Shown here: positions 10,945 through 18,633 of the stretch, in pieces
Position numbering within the stretch: position 1 is the stretch's first letter
Layout: each line of letters starts with the position of its first letter
DNA from: a virus
Virus record (IMG/VR): IMGVR_UViG_3300025311_000021
Coordinates: 1-20,292 of that record
DNA length: 20,292 nt
Reading direction: 5' to 3' (one strand)
Made by a program: the position numbers and the translations under genes
The notes under the pieces: generated by a model
What the model was told of the DNA's origin: nothing
The model's input: the letters and a program-made list of their open reading frames with translations, nothing else
Database searches by the model: none

Positions 10945-12561
10945 TTGAGAAAGACCCCCCCAAAAAGCAGGATCAAGGATCGAGGATCGAGGATTGAGGT
11001 CCCGGCTGCCGCCGCGCGCGACCCCCTGGACCGCCTCAAGACCGCGCCGAACGATCGTTCGGCGCCGGCGGTGCTGCTGTCGTATCAACAGGCCTGGGTC
11101 GCGGACCAGGCCGAGGTCGCGGTGTGGGAGAAGTCGCGCCGCATCGGCGCCTCGTGGTGCGACGCCTCCGACTCGGTGTTGACCGCCGCCGCGGCCGAGG
11201 GCATGGACGTGATGTATATCGGGTACTCCGAGGACATGACTCGCGAGTACATCGATGATTGCGCGATGTGGGCGCGCGCGTTCAACCGCGCCGCGAGCGC
11301 AATGCAGGAGGTGATGTTCGACGACACCGATGCCCGCGGCGAGATCCGGCAGATCAAGGCCTTCCGTATTGATTTCGCCTCGCGTTCCAAGATCCTCGCG
11401 CTCTCCTCGCGCCCGCGCTCGATCCGCGGCAAACAGGGCAAGGTCACCATCGACGAGGCCGCATTCCACGACGATCTCGATGGTCTGATCACCGCCGCGA
11501 TGGCGATGCTGATCTGGGGCGGGCGGGTGCGCATATTGTCGTCGCACAACGGCGAAGACAATCCATTCAACCTTTTGCTCAAGGATTGCCGCGCCGGGAA
11601 GCTGCCCTATTCGCTGCACGGGACGACGCTCACGACCGCGCTCGACGCCGGCCTGTTCGAGCGCATCCAATTGGTGATGGGCGCGCGGCTCAAGGAAAAA
11701 ACGCGCGCCGAGTGGGAGGCAAAAATCCGCGCGAACTACGGCGATCGCGCCGCCGAGGAGCTCGACTGCATTCCGCGCATGGGCTCGGGCGTCTACATCC
11801 CGCGCACCATCGTCGAGCGCTGCATGGAAGACGGCATCCCGCTCATCCATTACCGCAAGCCGGCCGAGTGGATGCTGAACGAGCGCCGCCTGGAAGAGGC
11901 CGACACCTGGATCCGCGACACGCTGAAACCCGTCATCGACAGCCTGCCCACCGACCGGCGCAGCGTGCTCGGCCAGGACTTCGGCCGCAGCGGAGATCTG
12001 TCCGACATCCTGGTGCTGCAGCGCGAGTCGCAGTCGCGCTGGCGCGCCGGCTTTCTGCTCGAGCTGCGCAACATCCCGTTCGACGTGCAGCAGAAGATTC
12101 TGTTTTTCATTCTCGACGAGCTGCCGTTATTTTTTCACGCCAAGTTTGACGCCCGCGGCAACGGCCAGGCGCACGCCGAGGCCGCGCTCCAGCGCTACGG
12201 CGTCTCGCGCGTGGAGTGCGTGATGGCGAGCCCGACCTGGTACGCCGCGAACTTCCCGCCCTACAAGGCGGCGTTCGAAGACCGCTCGATCGTGCTGCCG
12301 CGTTCGGAAGACGTGATCGCCGACCATCGCCGCGTGATTTTGAAAAACGGCTACCCGACGATGGACGACGGCCGGGACAAGGGCGCCGACGGTCAATACC
12401 GCCACGGGGACTCCGCCATTGCCGGGGTGAATGCCTGGGCGGCGACCAAGTGCGCTGTCGTGCCGATGGAGTTCGAATCGCTCGGGCGGATGCGCGAGAG
12501 CGCGCAGATCGACGACTATGCCGGCCGCGAGCGCTTTTCCCGCGCTGAATTTATGAGCTGA
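10945..12561 (+). CDS. Large terminase subunit (Mu gp28-like)
   Basis: A 538-residue DNA-packaging motor. The ATPase half has a Walker A-like VWEKSRRIGASW (residues about 60-71) and Walker B VTIDEAAFH (about 167-175). The C-terminal RNase H-like nuclease has acidic residues in GQDFGRSGDLS (near 345), KFDARGNGQ (near 402) and GDSAIAGVNAW (near 489). The portal follows four bases later, as in Mu. The start is unusual: no ATG or GTG precedes the core, so TTG 10945 with TAAAGG eight bases upstream is chosen. Residues 8-18 (SRIKDRGSRIE) are encoded by ATCGAGG heptads. GTG 11069 would remove the repeat but is close to the ATPase fold. Confidence 0.9.
   Translation: MRKTPPKSRIKDRGSRIEVPAAAARDPLDRLKTAPNDRSAPAVLLSYQQAWVADQAEVAVWEKSRRIGASWCDASDSVLTAAAAEGMDVMYIGYSEDMTREYIDDCAMWARAFNRAASAMQEVMFDDTDARGEIRQIKAFRIDFASRSKILALSSRPRSIRGKQGKVTIDEAAFHDDLDGLITAAMAMLIWGGRVRILSSHNGEDNPFNLLLKDCRAGKLPYSLHGTTLTTALDAGLFERIQLVMGARLKEKTRAEWEAKIRANYGDRAAEELDCIPRMGSGVYIPRTIVERCMEDGIPLIHYRKPAEWMLNERRLEEADTWIRDTLKPVIDSLPTDRRSVLGQDFGRSGDLSDILVLQRESQSRWRAGFLLELRNIPFDVQQKILFFILDELPLFFHAKFDARGNGQAHAEAALQRYGVSRVECVMASPTWYAANFPPYKAAFEDRSIVLPRSEDVIADHRRVILKNGYPTMDDGRDKGADGQYRHGDSAIAGVNAWAATKCAVVPMEFESLGRMRESAQIDDYAGRERFSRAEFMS
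10972..10999 (+). repeat. ATCGAGG heptad array (four units) at the terminase N-terminus
   Basis: ATCAAGG, ATCGAGG, ATCGAGG and ATTGAGG. It is read in the same frame as the array at 3329-3363 and gives the same peptide core (SRIxDRGSRIE). Confidence 0.9.
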
Positions 12562-12565
12562 TCCT

Positions 12566-14074
12566 ATGGCCCAATCCCCCGACACCCGAAAGAAACGCCT
12601 GTCCACCGACGAGATCGCCTCGATCGCGCGCGACATCAATCGCGTGATGTTCGGCGGCATCCTTCAAAACCTCGACGACACGCTCGTGACGCGCGGGCGC
12701 AGCAAGGGGCTCAAAATCTACGACGAGCTCGCGCGCGACACGCACGCTTACGCCGTGCTGCAAAAGCGCAAGCTCGCGGTGACCGCGCGCCCGTGGCAGG
12801 TCGACGCGGCCTCCGAATCGCCGCGCGATACGCAGGCGGCCGAGCTGGTGACCGCGCAATTCAAGGCGCTCGGCTTCGACCGCCTCACGCGCAATCTGCT
12901 CGATGCTCAGCTCAAGGGCTTCGCGGTGGGCGAGGTGATGTGGGACGTGCGCGGGGCGGAACTCGTTTGCGCGCGCGTGAAGCCGCGCAACGCGCGCCGC
13001 TTCGTCTTCGCCGAGGACGAGACGCTGCGGCTCATCACGCGCGAGCACCTGATGGACGGCGAGGCGCTGCCCGGGCGCAAGTTCATCGTGCACCGTTTCG
13101 GTGATGACGAATCGCCGTACGGCCTGGGGCTCGGCAACAAGCTTTTCTGGCCGGTGTTTTTCAAGCGCCAGGACATTACGTTCTGGTTGACCTTCGCCGA
13201 CAAGTTCGGCAGCCCGACCGCGGTCGGAAAATACCCCGCGGGCGCGATCAAGGAGGAACAGAAAAAGCTGCTCGACGCGCTCGCCGCCATCGCCCAGGAC
13301 GCGGGCATCATCGTGCCCGATGGCATGATGATCGAATTGCTCGAGGTGGCGCGCACCGGCTCGATCGACACCTATGAAAAGCTCGCGCGCTACATGGACG
13401 AGCAGATGAGCGAGTGCGTGCTCGGCGAATCGATCACCACCACGCCGGCGCTGACGGGGCTGGGCAGCGGCGTCGCGACCGTGCAGAACGAGGTCCGGAA
13501 AGAGATCGCGCAGGCCGATGCGGACGAGGTTTCGGAGACGCTCAACGAAACGCTGGTGCGCTGGATCGTCGATTACAACCTGCCCGGCGCCGGCTACCCC
13601 ACGGTGTGGCGGAACTTCGAGGAGCAGGCGGACCTCGGCGCGCAGGCGACGCGCGATCAGTCCATCTGCGAGATGGGATTCCGGCCGAGCCTGGAATACA
13701 TCAACGCGACCTACGGCGACAACTGGACCGAGGCGCCGGTGGGAGCCGGCTTGCCGGCGATTATTGGCGATCAATCGGGGGCAAGCCCCCTCAAACAACC
13801 GGCGTTCGCCGAACCGGCAATCGCGGTCGCCGGCGCCACCGAGGACCAGGTGGCGATCGATCAGGCGGCCGCGGAATTCTCCGCGGAATGGGAGAAGCTT
13901 CTCGGTCCGCGCATCGACGAGCTCGTCGCAATGGCCGAATCCACCGGCGATCTCGTCACCTTCCGCGAGCGCCTGGCGGAGCTGATGAAGGCGGCGCCGT
14001 CCGCGGCGCTCGTCGAATCGCTCGAGCGCGCCGGCTTCACCGCGCATCTGCTCGGCCGCACGAGTGGCAACTAG
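12566..14074 (+). CDS. Portal protein (Mu gp29-like, DUF935)
   Basis: A 502-residue protein forming the ring through which DNA enters the head. Typical DUF935 segments: LARDTHAYAVLQKRKLAVTA near residue 55, FVFAEDETLRLITREHLMDG near 148, the RFGDDESPYGLGLGNKLFWP region near 176 and the DIGHV-like EQMSECVLGESITTTPALTG near 283. It is followed by the F-type protein as in Mu. Residues about 392-410 (VGAGLPAIIGDQSGASPL) come from a palindromic repeat inserted in frame, in a probable linker before the C-terminal helices. ATG 12566 starts four bases after the terminase stop. Confidence 0.9.
   Translation: MAQSPDTRKKRLSTDEIASIARDINRVMFGGILQNLDDTLVTRGRSKGLKIYDELARDTHAYAVLQKRKLAVTARPWQVDAASESPRDTQAAELVTAQFKALGFDRLTRNLLDAQLKGFAVGEVMWDVRGAELVCARVKPRNARRFVFAEDETLRLITREHLMDGEALPGRKFIVHRFGDDESPYGLGLGNKLFWPVFFKRQDITFWLTFADKFGSPTAVGKYPAGAIKEEQKKLLDALAAIAQDAGIIVPDGMMIELLEVARTGSIDTYEKLARYMDEQMSECVLGESITTTPALTGLGSGVATVQNEVRKEIAQADADEVSETLNETLVRWIVDYNLPGAGYPTVWRNFEEQADLGAQATRDQSICEMGFRPSLEYINATYGDNWTEAPVGAGLPAIIGDQSGASPLKQPAFAEPAIAVAGATEDQVAIDQAAAEFSAEWEKLLGPRIDELVAMAESTGDLVTFRERLAELMKAAPSAALVESLERAGFTAHLLGRTSGN
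13739..13792. repeat. REP-like palindromic element inserted in the portal gene
   Basis: GTGGGAGCCGGCTTGCCGGC, a short spacer, then CGATCAATCGGGGGCAAGCC and CCCTC. Stems are GCCGGC/GCCGGC (13745-13758) and GGGGGC/GCCCCC. It shares its design with 9113-9156 but is read in a different frame and has no stop in the frame used. Confidence 0.75.
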
Positions 14075-14897
14075 CGTCAATTTCAATCTCGCGCCGGCAC
14101 AAGCGGCCGCGTTTTTTCGCGGCAAGGGGCTGCGCGCCTCGTTCGCCTGGCAGGACGTGCTGCACGACGAGCATGACGTCAATTTCGTCGTCGCCAAAAT
14201 GCTCGACCTCGATCTGCTTTCCGATGTGCACGGCTATGTCGATCGCGTGATCTCCGAGGGTTGGACGCAGAAGCGCTTCATCGATGAGCTGAAACCGGAA
14301 CTCGTCAACCGCGGCTGGTGGGGCCGGGCGATGATGACGGACCCCGCGACCGGCGAAGCGCGCGATGTCCAGCTCGGCAGCGTGCGGCGGCTCAAAACGA
14401 TCTACGACGTGAATTTGAGCACCGCCTATTCGGCCGGGCAATCCGCGCGGATCGAGGAGAACAAGGCGACCGCGCCGTATGTGATGTACAGCGCCATCCT
14501 CGATGGCCGCACGCGCCCGCAGCACCGCGCATGGAACGGGATCGTGCTGCCGGCCGACGATCCGTGGTGGCAGACGCACACGCCTCCGAATGGTTATCAC
14601 TGCCGGTGCACGCGGATCCAGCTCTCGCAACGCGACCTCCAACGCCTGGGCAAGAGCGGCCCGGATAAATCGCCCCCGGTGCAAACGCGAGAATGGCAAA
14701 ACCCGCGCACCGGCGAAGTGACGCAGGTGCCGGTCGGCATCGATCCCGGTTTCGGTTACGCGCCCGGCGCGAGCCGCCGCGACGAGATCGTCCAGGTCGC
14801 ACGCGACAAAGCCGCCGGCGCGCCGCCGGAGCTGCGTGCCGCCTTTCTGGAATGGCTGGACGCCACGATCGCACAGCGGCGAGGCGCCACGCGATGA
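14064..14897 (+). CDS. Phage head morphogenesis protein (Mu gpF, gp30-like)
   Basis: A 277-residue protein of the Phage_Mu_F family. N-terminal helices carry APAQAAAFFRGKGLRASFAW; the family core is ILDGRTRPQHRAWNGIVLPA and the THTPPNGYHCRCTRIQLS segment at residues about 146-195, with the conserved R-x-x-H and C-R-C residues. Mu F is a minor head protein needed for assembly. GTG 14064 overlaps the portal stop by 11 bp, and the next gene overlaps its own stop by 4 bp, so portal, F and G form one coupled unit. Confidence 0.9.
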   Translation: MATSVNFNLAPAQAAAFFRGKGLRASFAWQDVLHDEHDVNFVVAKMLDLDLLSDVHGYVDRVISEGWTQKRFIDELKPELVNRGWWGRAMMTDPATGEARDVQLGSVRRLKTIYDVNLSTAYSAGQSARIEENKATAPYVMYSAILDGRTRPQHRAWNGIVLPADDPWWQTHTPPNGYHCRCTRIQLSQRDLQRLGKSGPDKSPPVQTREWQNPRTGEVTQVPVGIDPGFGYAPGASRRDEIVQVARDKAAGAPPELRAAFLEWLDATIAQRRGATR

Positions 14898-15403
14898 CTT
14901 ATCCGGTCATCCACATCGACGATCGCCCCGTCATCGATGCGTTGAATCGCCTGTTCGCGATCGGCGAGGATCCGCGTCCCGCGCTCGACGCGATAGGCCG
15001 GCTGCTCGAAACCAAGATCAGGCAGGGCTTCGACATGAGCACCGATCCCTACGGCCGGCCGTGGGCGCCGCTCAAAATCCGTCACGGCCAGCCGCTGCGC
15101 GATATAGGTCACCTGATGCAATCGATCAGCTATCAGGTCGAAGGCAACAGCGTGGAGATCGGCACCGACAGGCCCTATGCGCCCACTCAGCACTACGGCG
15201 CCACGATCGAGGCGAAAACAGCCAAGGCGCTGCGCTTCTTCGTCAACGGAAAGCCGGTTTTCGTTGGCCGCGGCCACAAGATCACGATCCCGGCGCGCAT
15301 GATCTTCCCGACTGATGGGCTGCCGCCGGACTGGGAGACCGAATCGCTGGATGCGATCGGCGATGTGGTGCGCCCGGCCTGGGATGGCAAGGGGTCCGCG
15401 TAA
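14894..15403 (+). CDS. Phage virion morphogenesis protein (Mu gpG, gp31-like)
   Basis: A 169-residue protein of the Mu G/P2 S tail-completion family: IGRLLETKIRQGFDMSTDPY and GRPWAPLKIRHGQPLRD at residues about 34-74, then a beta-rich part (IGTDRPYAPTQHYGATIEAK) and GHKITIPARMIFP. It acts in head-tail joining or tail completion. ATG 14894 overlaps the F-type stop. Its stop at 15403 is followed eight bases later by the shared late-promoter motif, so it ends the first late operon. Confidence 0.88.
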   Translation: MTYPVIHIDDRPVIDALNRLFAIGEDPRPALDAIGRLLETKIRQGFDMSTDPYGRPWAPLKIRHGQPLRDIGHLMQSISYQVEGNSVEIGTDRPYAPTQHYGATIEAKTAKALRFFVNGKPVFVGRGHKITIPARMIFPTDGLPPDWETESLDAIGDVVRPAWDGKGSA

Positions 15404-15410
15404 TTTACTG

Positions 15411-15450
15411 AAATCTACACCCAAACATTCCCGGCGCGGGGCGGCAAACT
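15411..15450 (+). promoter_or_regulatory. Candidate Mor/C-dependent late promoter upstream of I (PI-like)
   Basis: AAATCTACACCCAAA (15411-15425), two bases, then TTCCCG, a repeat of the element at 3272-3294. A weak -10-like CAAACT (15445-15450) lies 34 bases from the motif start, the same offset as TAGCAT in the first copy. It lies in the only sizeable gap in the head-gene region, where Mu places its C-activated PI promoter. A GCGGCA/TGCCGC hairpin (15441-15457) overlaps the -10 region. Confidence 0.55.
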
Positions 15451-15459
15451 CTGCCGCTG

Positions 15460-15531
15460 ATGAACCCGATCATTTTCTCAGAAATTTTTCGCAAGACGGC
15501 GGCCCTCGCCGGCGGCAGACTCGGCGACTAA
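15460..15531 (+). CDS. Possible 23-residue leader ORF coupled to I
   Basis: ATG 15460 opens a short frame MNPIIFSEIFRKTAALAGGR-LGD that ends at TAA 15529-15531, overlapping the I start as TAATG. This geometry is typical of translational coupling, but no Shine-Dalgarno is visible and the ORF is short enough to be chance. Confidence 0.3.
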   Translation: MNPIIFSEIFRKTAALAGGRLGD

Positions 15532-16664
15532 TGAAGCTGATCCCGATCTTCAGGGCCGGCCGCCACCTCGCCACCAACGGCCAGACCTACGATTTCACCG
15601 ATGCCATCGTGGCGGCGAGCGCCGCCGCCTACGATCCGGCCAAGCACGAAGCGCCGCTCGTCGTGGGGCACCCCAAAACCGATGACCCCGCCTACGGCTG
15701 GGTTGAATCGCTGTCCTACCGCGAGCGCGGCCTCGACGCGATCCCCAAGCAGGTCGAGCCGCAGTTCGCCGAGCTCTACGCCACCGGCCGCTTCAAGAAA
15801 GTTTCCGCGAGCTTCTACCCGCCCGACCACCCGCAGAACCCGGTGCCGGGCGTCTATTACCTGCGGCACGTCGGTTTTCTCGGCGCGGCGCCGCCGGCGG
15901 TAAAGGGGCTGAAGGCCGCGAGCTTCGCCGACGAGCAAGGCGTAATTGAATTCGCGGACTGGGCCGACACGCAGAACGCCTCGCTTTGGCGCCGCCTGCG
16001 CGAATGGATCATCAGCAAGCACACCATCGAAGAGGCCGACAAGGTCGTGCCCGATTACGCGGTCGCCGCGCTCGAAGATGCCGCGCGCGCTGACGCCGCG
16101 GGAAGCGGCTCGCCCATGATGAGTTACTCCGAACAAACAGCAGAGGAGAAGCAAATGGCGCTCACCCAGCAACAGCTCGACCAACAGGCCGCCGAACTCA
16201 AGAAGCAACAGGATGCGCAGGCCGCGAAAGACGTGGCGTTCGCCGAGCGCGAAGCGAAGATCAAGACCGCCGAGGACGCGCAGCGCGCGGAAGCCGCGAA
16301 GCGCCACCGCGCCGCGATCGCCGAGTTCGTCGAGGCGCTGGTTAAGGAAGGCAAAGTCCTGCCCGCGCTCAAAGAGGGGCTCATCGCCTTCATGGCCGGG
16401 ACCGACCAGGCGGGCGTGGTCGAGTTCGGCGAGGGCGATAAGCACGAGAAAAAGCCGGCGCTCGAATGGCTCAAAAGCTACCTCGCCGCGCAACCAAAGA
16501 TCGTGGAGTTCAAGGAAACCGCCAAGACCGGCGTCGAAGTCGATCTCGACAATCCGAAGGAGATCGCGAAACGCGCGGTGGAATTCCAGGAGACCGAACG
16601 CAAGGCCGGCCGCGAGATCTCGGTCACTGCGGCCGTGCAGCACGTCACCAAGGGCGCGAACTGA
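15531..16664 (+). CDS. I: Head protease with C-terminal scaffold (Mu gpI-like)
   Basis: A 377-residue protein. Residues about 1-140 (IPIFRAGRHLATNGQTYDFT, EAPLVVGHPKTDDPAYGWV, and the FKKVSASFYPPDHPQ segment) are the Mu I-type protease domain, with GHP as the likely catalytic His and S-A-S-F as the likely Ser region. Residues about 209-377 are a Gln/Lys/Glu-rich helical scaffold. The protease removes the scaffold during capsid maturation. It starts the second late unit behind the PI-like motif and is followed by cement and capsid genes, as in other Mu-like phages. Confidence 0.88.
   Translation: MKLIPIFRAGRHLATNGQTYDFTDAIVAASAAAYDPAKHEAPLVVGHPKTDDPAYGWVESLSYRERGLDAIPKQVEPQFAELYATGRFKKVSASFYPPDHPQNPVPGVYYLRHVGFLGAAPPAVKGLKAASFADEQGVIEFADWADTQNASLWRRLREWIISKHTIEEADKVVPDYAVAALEDAARADAAGSGSPMMSYSEQTAEEKQMALTQQQLDQQAAELKKQQDAQAAKDVAFAEREAKIKTAEDAQRAEAAKRHRAAIAEFVEALVKEGKVLPALKEGLIAFMAGTDQAGVVEFGEGDKHEKKPALEWLKSYLAAQPKIVEFKETAKTGVEVDLDNPKEIAKRAVEFQETERKAGREISVTAAVQHVTKGAN
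16155..16664 (+). CDS. Z: Internal scaffold protein translated within I (Mu gpZ-like)
   Basis: ATG 16155 lies in frame inside the protease gene and has a strong Shine-Dalgarno AGAGGAG (16142-16148) six bases upstream. It would give a 169-residue protein starting MALTQQQLDQQAAELKKQQD, a coiled-coil scaffold without the protease. In Mu, Z is made in just this way from the 3' part of I. Internal Shine-Dalgarno sites are otherwise scarce in this gene-dense window, which supports real use. Confidence 0.7.
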   Translation: MALTQQQLDQQAAELKKQQDAQAAKDVAFAEREAKIKTAEDAQRAEAAKRHRAAIAEFVEALVKEGKVLPALKEGLIAFMAGTDQAGVVEFGEGDKHEKKPALEWLKSYLAAQPKIVEFKETAKTGVEVDLDNPKEIAKRAVEFQETERKAGREISVTAAVQHVTKGAN

Positions 16665-16670
16665 TTAAAC

Positions 16671-16705
16671 CCATCGCCCGTCATCCATCACCCATCACCG
16701 ATCAG
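16671..16705 (-). repeat. Reverse-oriented GTRATGR heptads between I and the cement gene
   Basis: Five CCATCAC-like units (CCATCGC, CCGTCAT, CCATCAC, CCATCAC, CGATCAG) fill the gap. The last one runs into the Shine-Dalgarno AGGAG of the next gene. Confidence 0.8.
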
Positions 16706-16713
16706 GAGCGCAC

Positions 16714-17502
16714 GTGAACCCTATCCTCACCAAATCCTACACCGCCGGCGCGGCCGTCGCCGCGAGCCGTTTCGTCAAGCACGGTTCATCCGATGGCGCG
16801 GCAATTCAGGCCACCGACGCGTCGGTCGCGATCCTCGGCATCTCCGAGCAGCTCGCCGCCGCTTCGGGCCAGCCGGTCGACGTCATCAAGGAGGGCCTCG
16901 CCTTCCTGGAACTGGGCGGCAGCGTCACGCGCGGCAACGTGCTGATCCCCGATGCCAACGGCAAGGGCGTCGCGGCAACCATCGTCGCCGGCACCGAGCA
17001 GCACGCCGGCGCGATCGCGGAGATCTCCGGCAGCGCCGGCGACATCATCCCGGTGCAGGTCATCGCCGGCAGCGTGATCGCCACCGACGTCGGCATCGCG
17101 AGCGCGGATGTGACCATTACCACCGGCGAGCTCCTCGCGCTGAATGCGACGCCCAAGGTTCTGGTCGCGGCCCCCGGCAGCGGCAAGGCGATCATCCCCG
17201 TGGATATGCAGTTGTTCCTCGACTACAACTCGGCGGCCTACGCGGGCATCGGCGCCACCGAGGAACTCGAGTTGCGGCACACCAATGGCTCGGGCCAGCT
17301 CTTCGCCACCGTCGAGACGACCGGTTTCCTCGATGTAACGGCGGGTGCCTATCGCCACATCTACCCGCTCGCGGCCGCAGCCGCGGCGCCGGTCGACAAC
17401 GCCGCGCTGATCCTGTGCCTGGCGGTCGGCGAGGTCACCACCGGCAACAGCCCGCTCAAGGTCCGGATCCGCTACCGCGTCGTCGACCTGGCGATGTTCT
17501 AA
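16714..17502 (+). CDS. Capsid cement/decoration protein (DUF2190-like) with extra C-terminal domain
   Basis: A 262-residue protein. Residues 1-110 match the small DUF2190 cement fold (YTAGAAVAASRFVKHGSSDG, then GQPVDVIKEGLAFLELGGSV). Residues about 130-262 form a second beta-rich domain (LLALNATPKVLVAAPGSGKA, IYPLAAAAAAPVDNAALILC) with a KVRIRYRVVDL-type end, so the protein is about twice the usual length. It lies between protease/scaffold and capsid, where Mu-like phages encode cement. GTG 16714 has AGGAG six bases upstream. Confidence 0.7.
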   Translation: MNPILTKSYTAGAAVAASRFVKHGSSDGAAIQATDASVAILGISEQLAAASGQPVDVIKEGLAFLELGGSVTRGNVLIPDANGKGVAATIVAGTEQHAGAIAEISGSAGDIIPVQVIAGSVIATDVGIASADVTITTGELLALNATPKVLVAAPGSGKAIIPVDMQLFLDYNSAAYAGIGATEELELRHTNGSGQLFATVETTGFLDVTAGAYRHIYPLAAAAAAPVDNAALILCLAVGEVTTGNSPLKVRIRYRVVDLAMF

Positions 17503-17508
17503 AAGGCC

Positions 17509-17543
17509 GGTGATGGGTGATGAGTAATGAGTGATGAGTAAAA
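17509..17543 (+). repeat. Forward GTRATGR heptads before the capsid gene
   Basis: GGTGATG, GGTGATG, AGTAATG, AGTGATG and AGTAAAA lie between the cement stop and the Shine-Dalgarno AAGGAGA of the capsid gene. Confidence 0.8.
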
Positions 17544-17563
17544 GCAAACAAGGAGAAACACAG

Positions 17564-18625
17564 ATGAAAAGCTACTTCAAATCCAATCTTCTGCAGATCG
17601 TGCTCGCCCTCGCGTTGATGGTGGGCATGTTCTTCGGCGCGATCGCGCCGGCGGATGCCGCTCTCGGCGGAATCATCCTGGTGACGACCGTGGCGCCGTT
17701 CCCGGTCACGCCCGAGCTCACGGCGGTTGCGCTCGCGTACCGCAATGTCAGGATGATCGCAGATGAGGTGCTGCCGCGAGTGCCGGTAGGCCTGCAGAAC
17801 TTCAAATACAACAGCTACCCCAAGGGCAGCTTGTTTACCATCACCGAGACGCGCGTCGGACGCAAGGGCGCGCCCAACACGGTCGAGTTCACCGCAACCG
17901 AGGTCGACTCATCGACCTTCGACGAGGCGCTCGACGACGAAGTGCCGAACGCCGACATCGAAAACGCACGCAACCAGCCCAACATGCCCGATCCGCTCAT
18001 GGAAGCGGCCGAAGGCCTGACCGAACTGGTCGTTCTCAAGCGCGAGCAGCGCGTCGCGGCGCTGGTCTTCGCCGCGGCGAACTACGGCAGCGGCAACAAA
18101 GTGCAACTGTCCGGCAACGATCAGTGGAACGTGGTGCACGCCGACAGCAACCCGGTTGCCGACATCACCACGGGGCTCGATGCCTGCATCATGCGCCCAA
18201 ACGTCATGGTCATCGGCCGCGCGGCCTACACTAAGCTCGCGCAAAATGCGGCGATGGTCAAGGCTTACAATGGCACCACCGGCGATTCCGGTATTGTGCC
18301 GCGCCGCTTCATCGCGGATCTGTTCGAGCTCGAGGAAATCCTGGTCGGTGAAGGCTGGGTCAACACCGCCAAGAAGGGCCAGGCGGCGAGCCTCGCGCGC
18401 GTGTGGGGCAAGCACGCCGCGCTGATCTACCGGAATAAACAGGCGCGCGCGCAGCGCGGCACGACGTTCGGATTCACGGCCCAGTGGGGCGGCCGGATCG
18501 CGGGCAGTGAATACGACGGCAAGATCGGCATGCGCGGCGGCCAGCGCGTGCGCGTCGGTGAATCGGTGCGCGAACTGATCATGGCCAACGACCTGGGATA
18601 CTTCATCGAAGACTGCGTGGCGTAG
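17564..18625 (+). CDS. Major capsid protein with an N-terminal signal-like segment
   Basis: A 353-residue protein. Segments such as TPELTAVALAYRNVRMIADE, VLPRVPVG, ENARNQPNMPDPLMEAAEGL and the C-terminal FTAQWGGRIAGSEYDGKIGM region are those of HK97-fold capsids of Mu-like siphophages (B3 type). ATG 17564 is set by AAGGAGA. Unusually, residues 1-32 have basic start, hydrophobic core (LLQIVLALALMVGMFFGAIA) and ADA-A, just like a secretion signal. Mu-like capsids are cut by the I protease, so this piece could be a removable peptide, a membrane tether for assembly or a wrong start; the strong ribosome-binding site argues against the last. Confidence 0.85.
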   Translation: MKSYFKSNLLQIVLALALMVGMFFGAIAPADAALGGIILVTTVAPFPVTPELTAVALAYRNVRMIADEVLPRVPVGLQNFKYNSYPKGSLFTITETRVGRKGAPNTVEFTATEVDSSTFDEALDDEVPNADIENARNQPNMPDPLMEAAEGLTELVVLKREQRVAALVFAAANYGSGNKVQLSGNDQWNVVHADSNPVADITTGLDACIMRPNVMVIGRAAYTKLAQNAAMVKAYNGTTGDSGIVPRRFIADLFELEEILVGEGWVNTAKKGQAASLARVWGKHAALIYRNKQARAQRGTTFGFTAQWGGRIAGSEYDGKIGMRGGQRVRVGESVRELIMANDLGYFIEDCVA

Positions 18626-18633
18626 CAGAAACC

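Noticed and set aside
10608-10997. A 129-codon + strand frame overlapping the 89-residue gene and the terminase start
   Set aside because: It runs out of frame through a gene with a proper start and family likeness, and ends in heptad-encoded SRIED; it has no ribosome-binding site.
12551-14197. A 548-codon open frame on the - strand across the portal gene, and similar long ones such as 17909-19066
   Set aside because: High GC keeps the antisense frames open. The + strand products have clear families and coupled starts, while the - strand translations are low-complexity Arg/Leu/His-rich with no recognisable domain.
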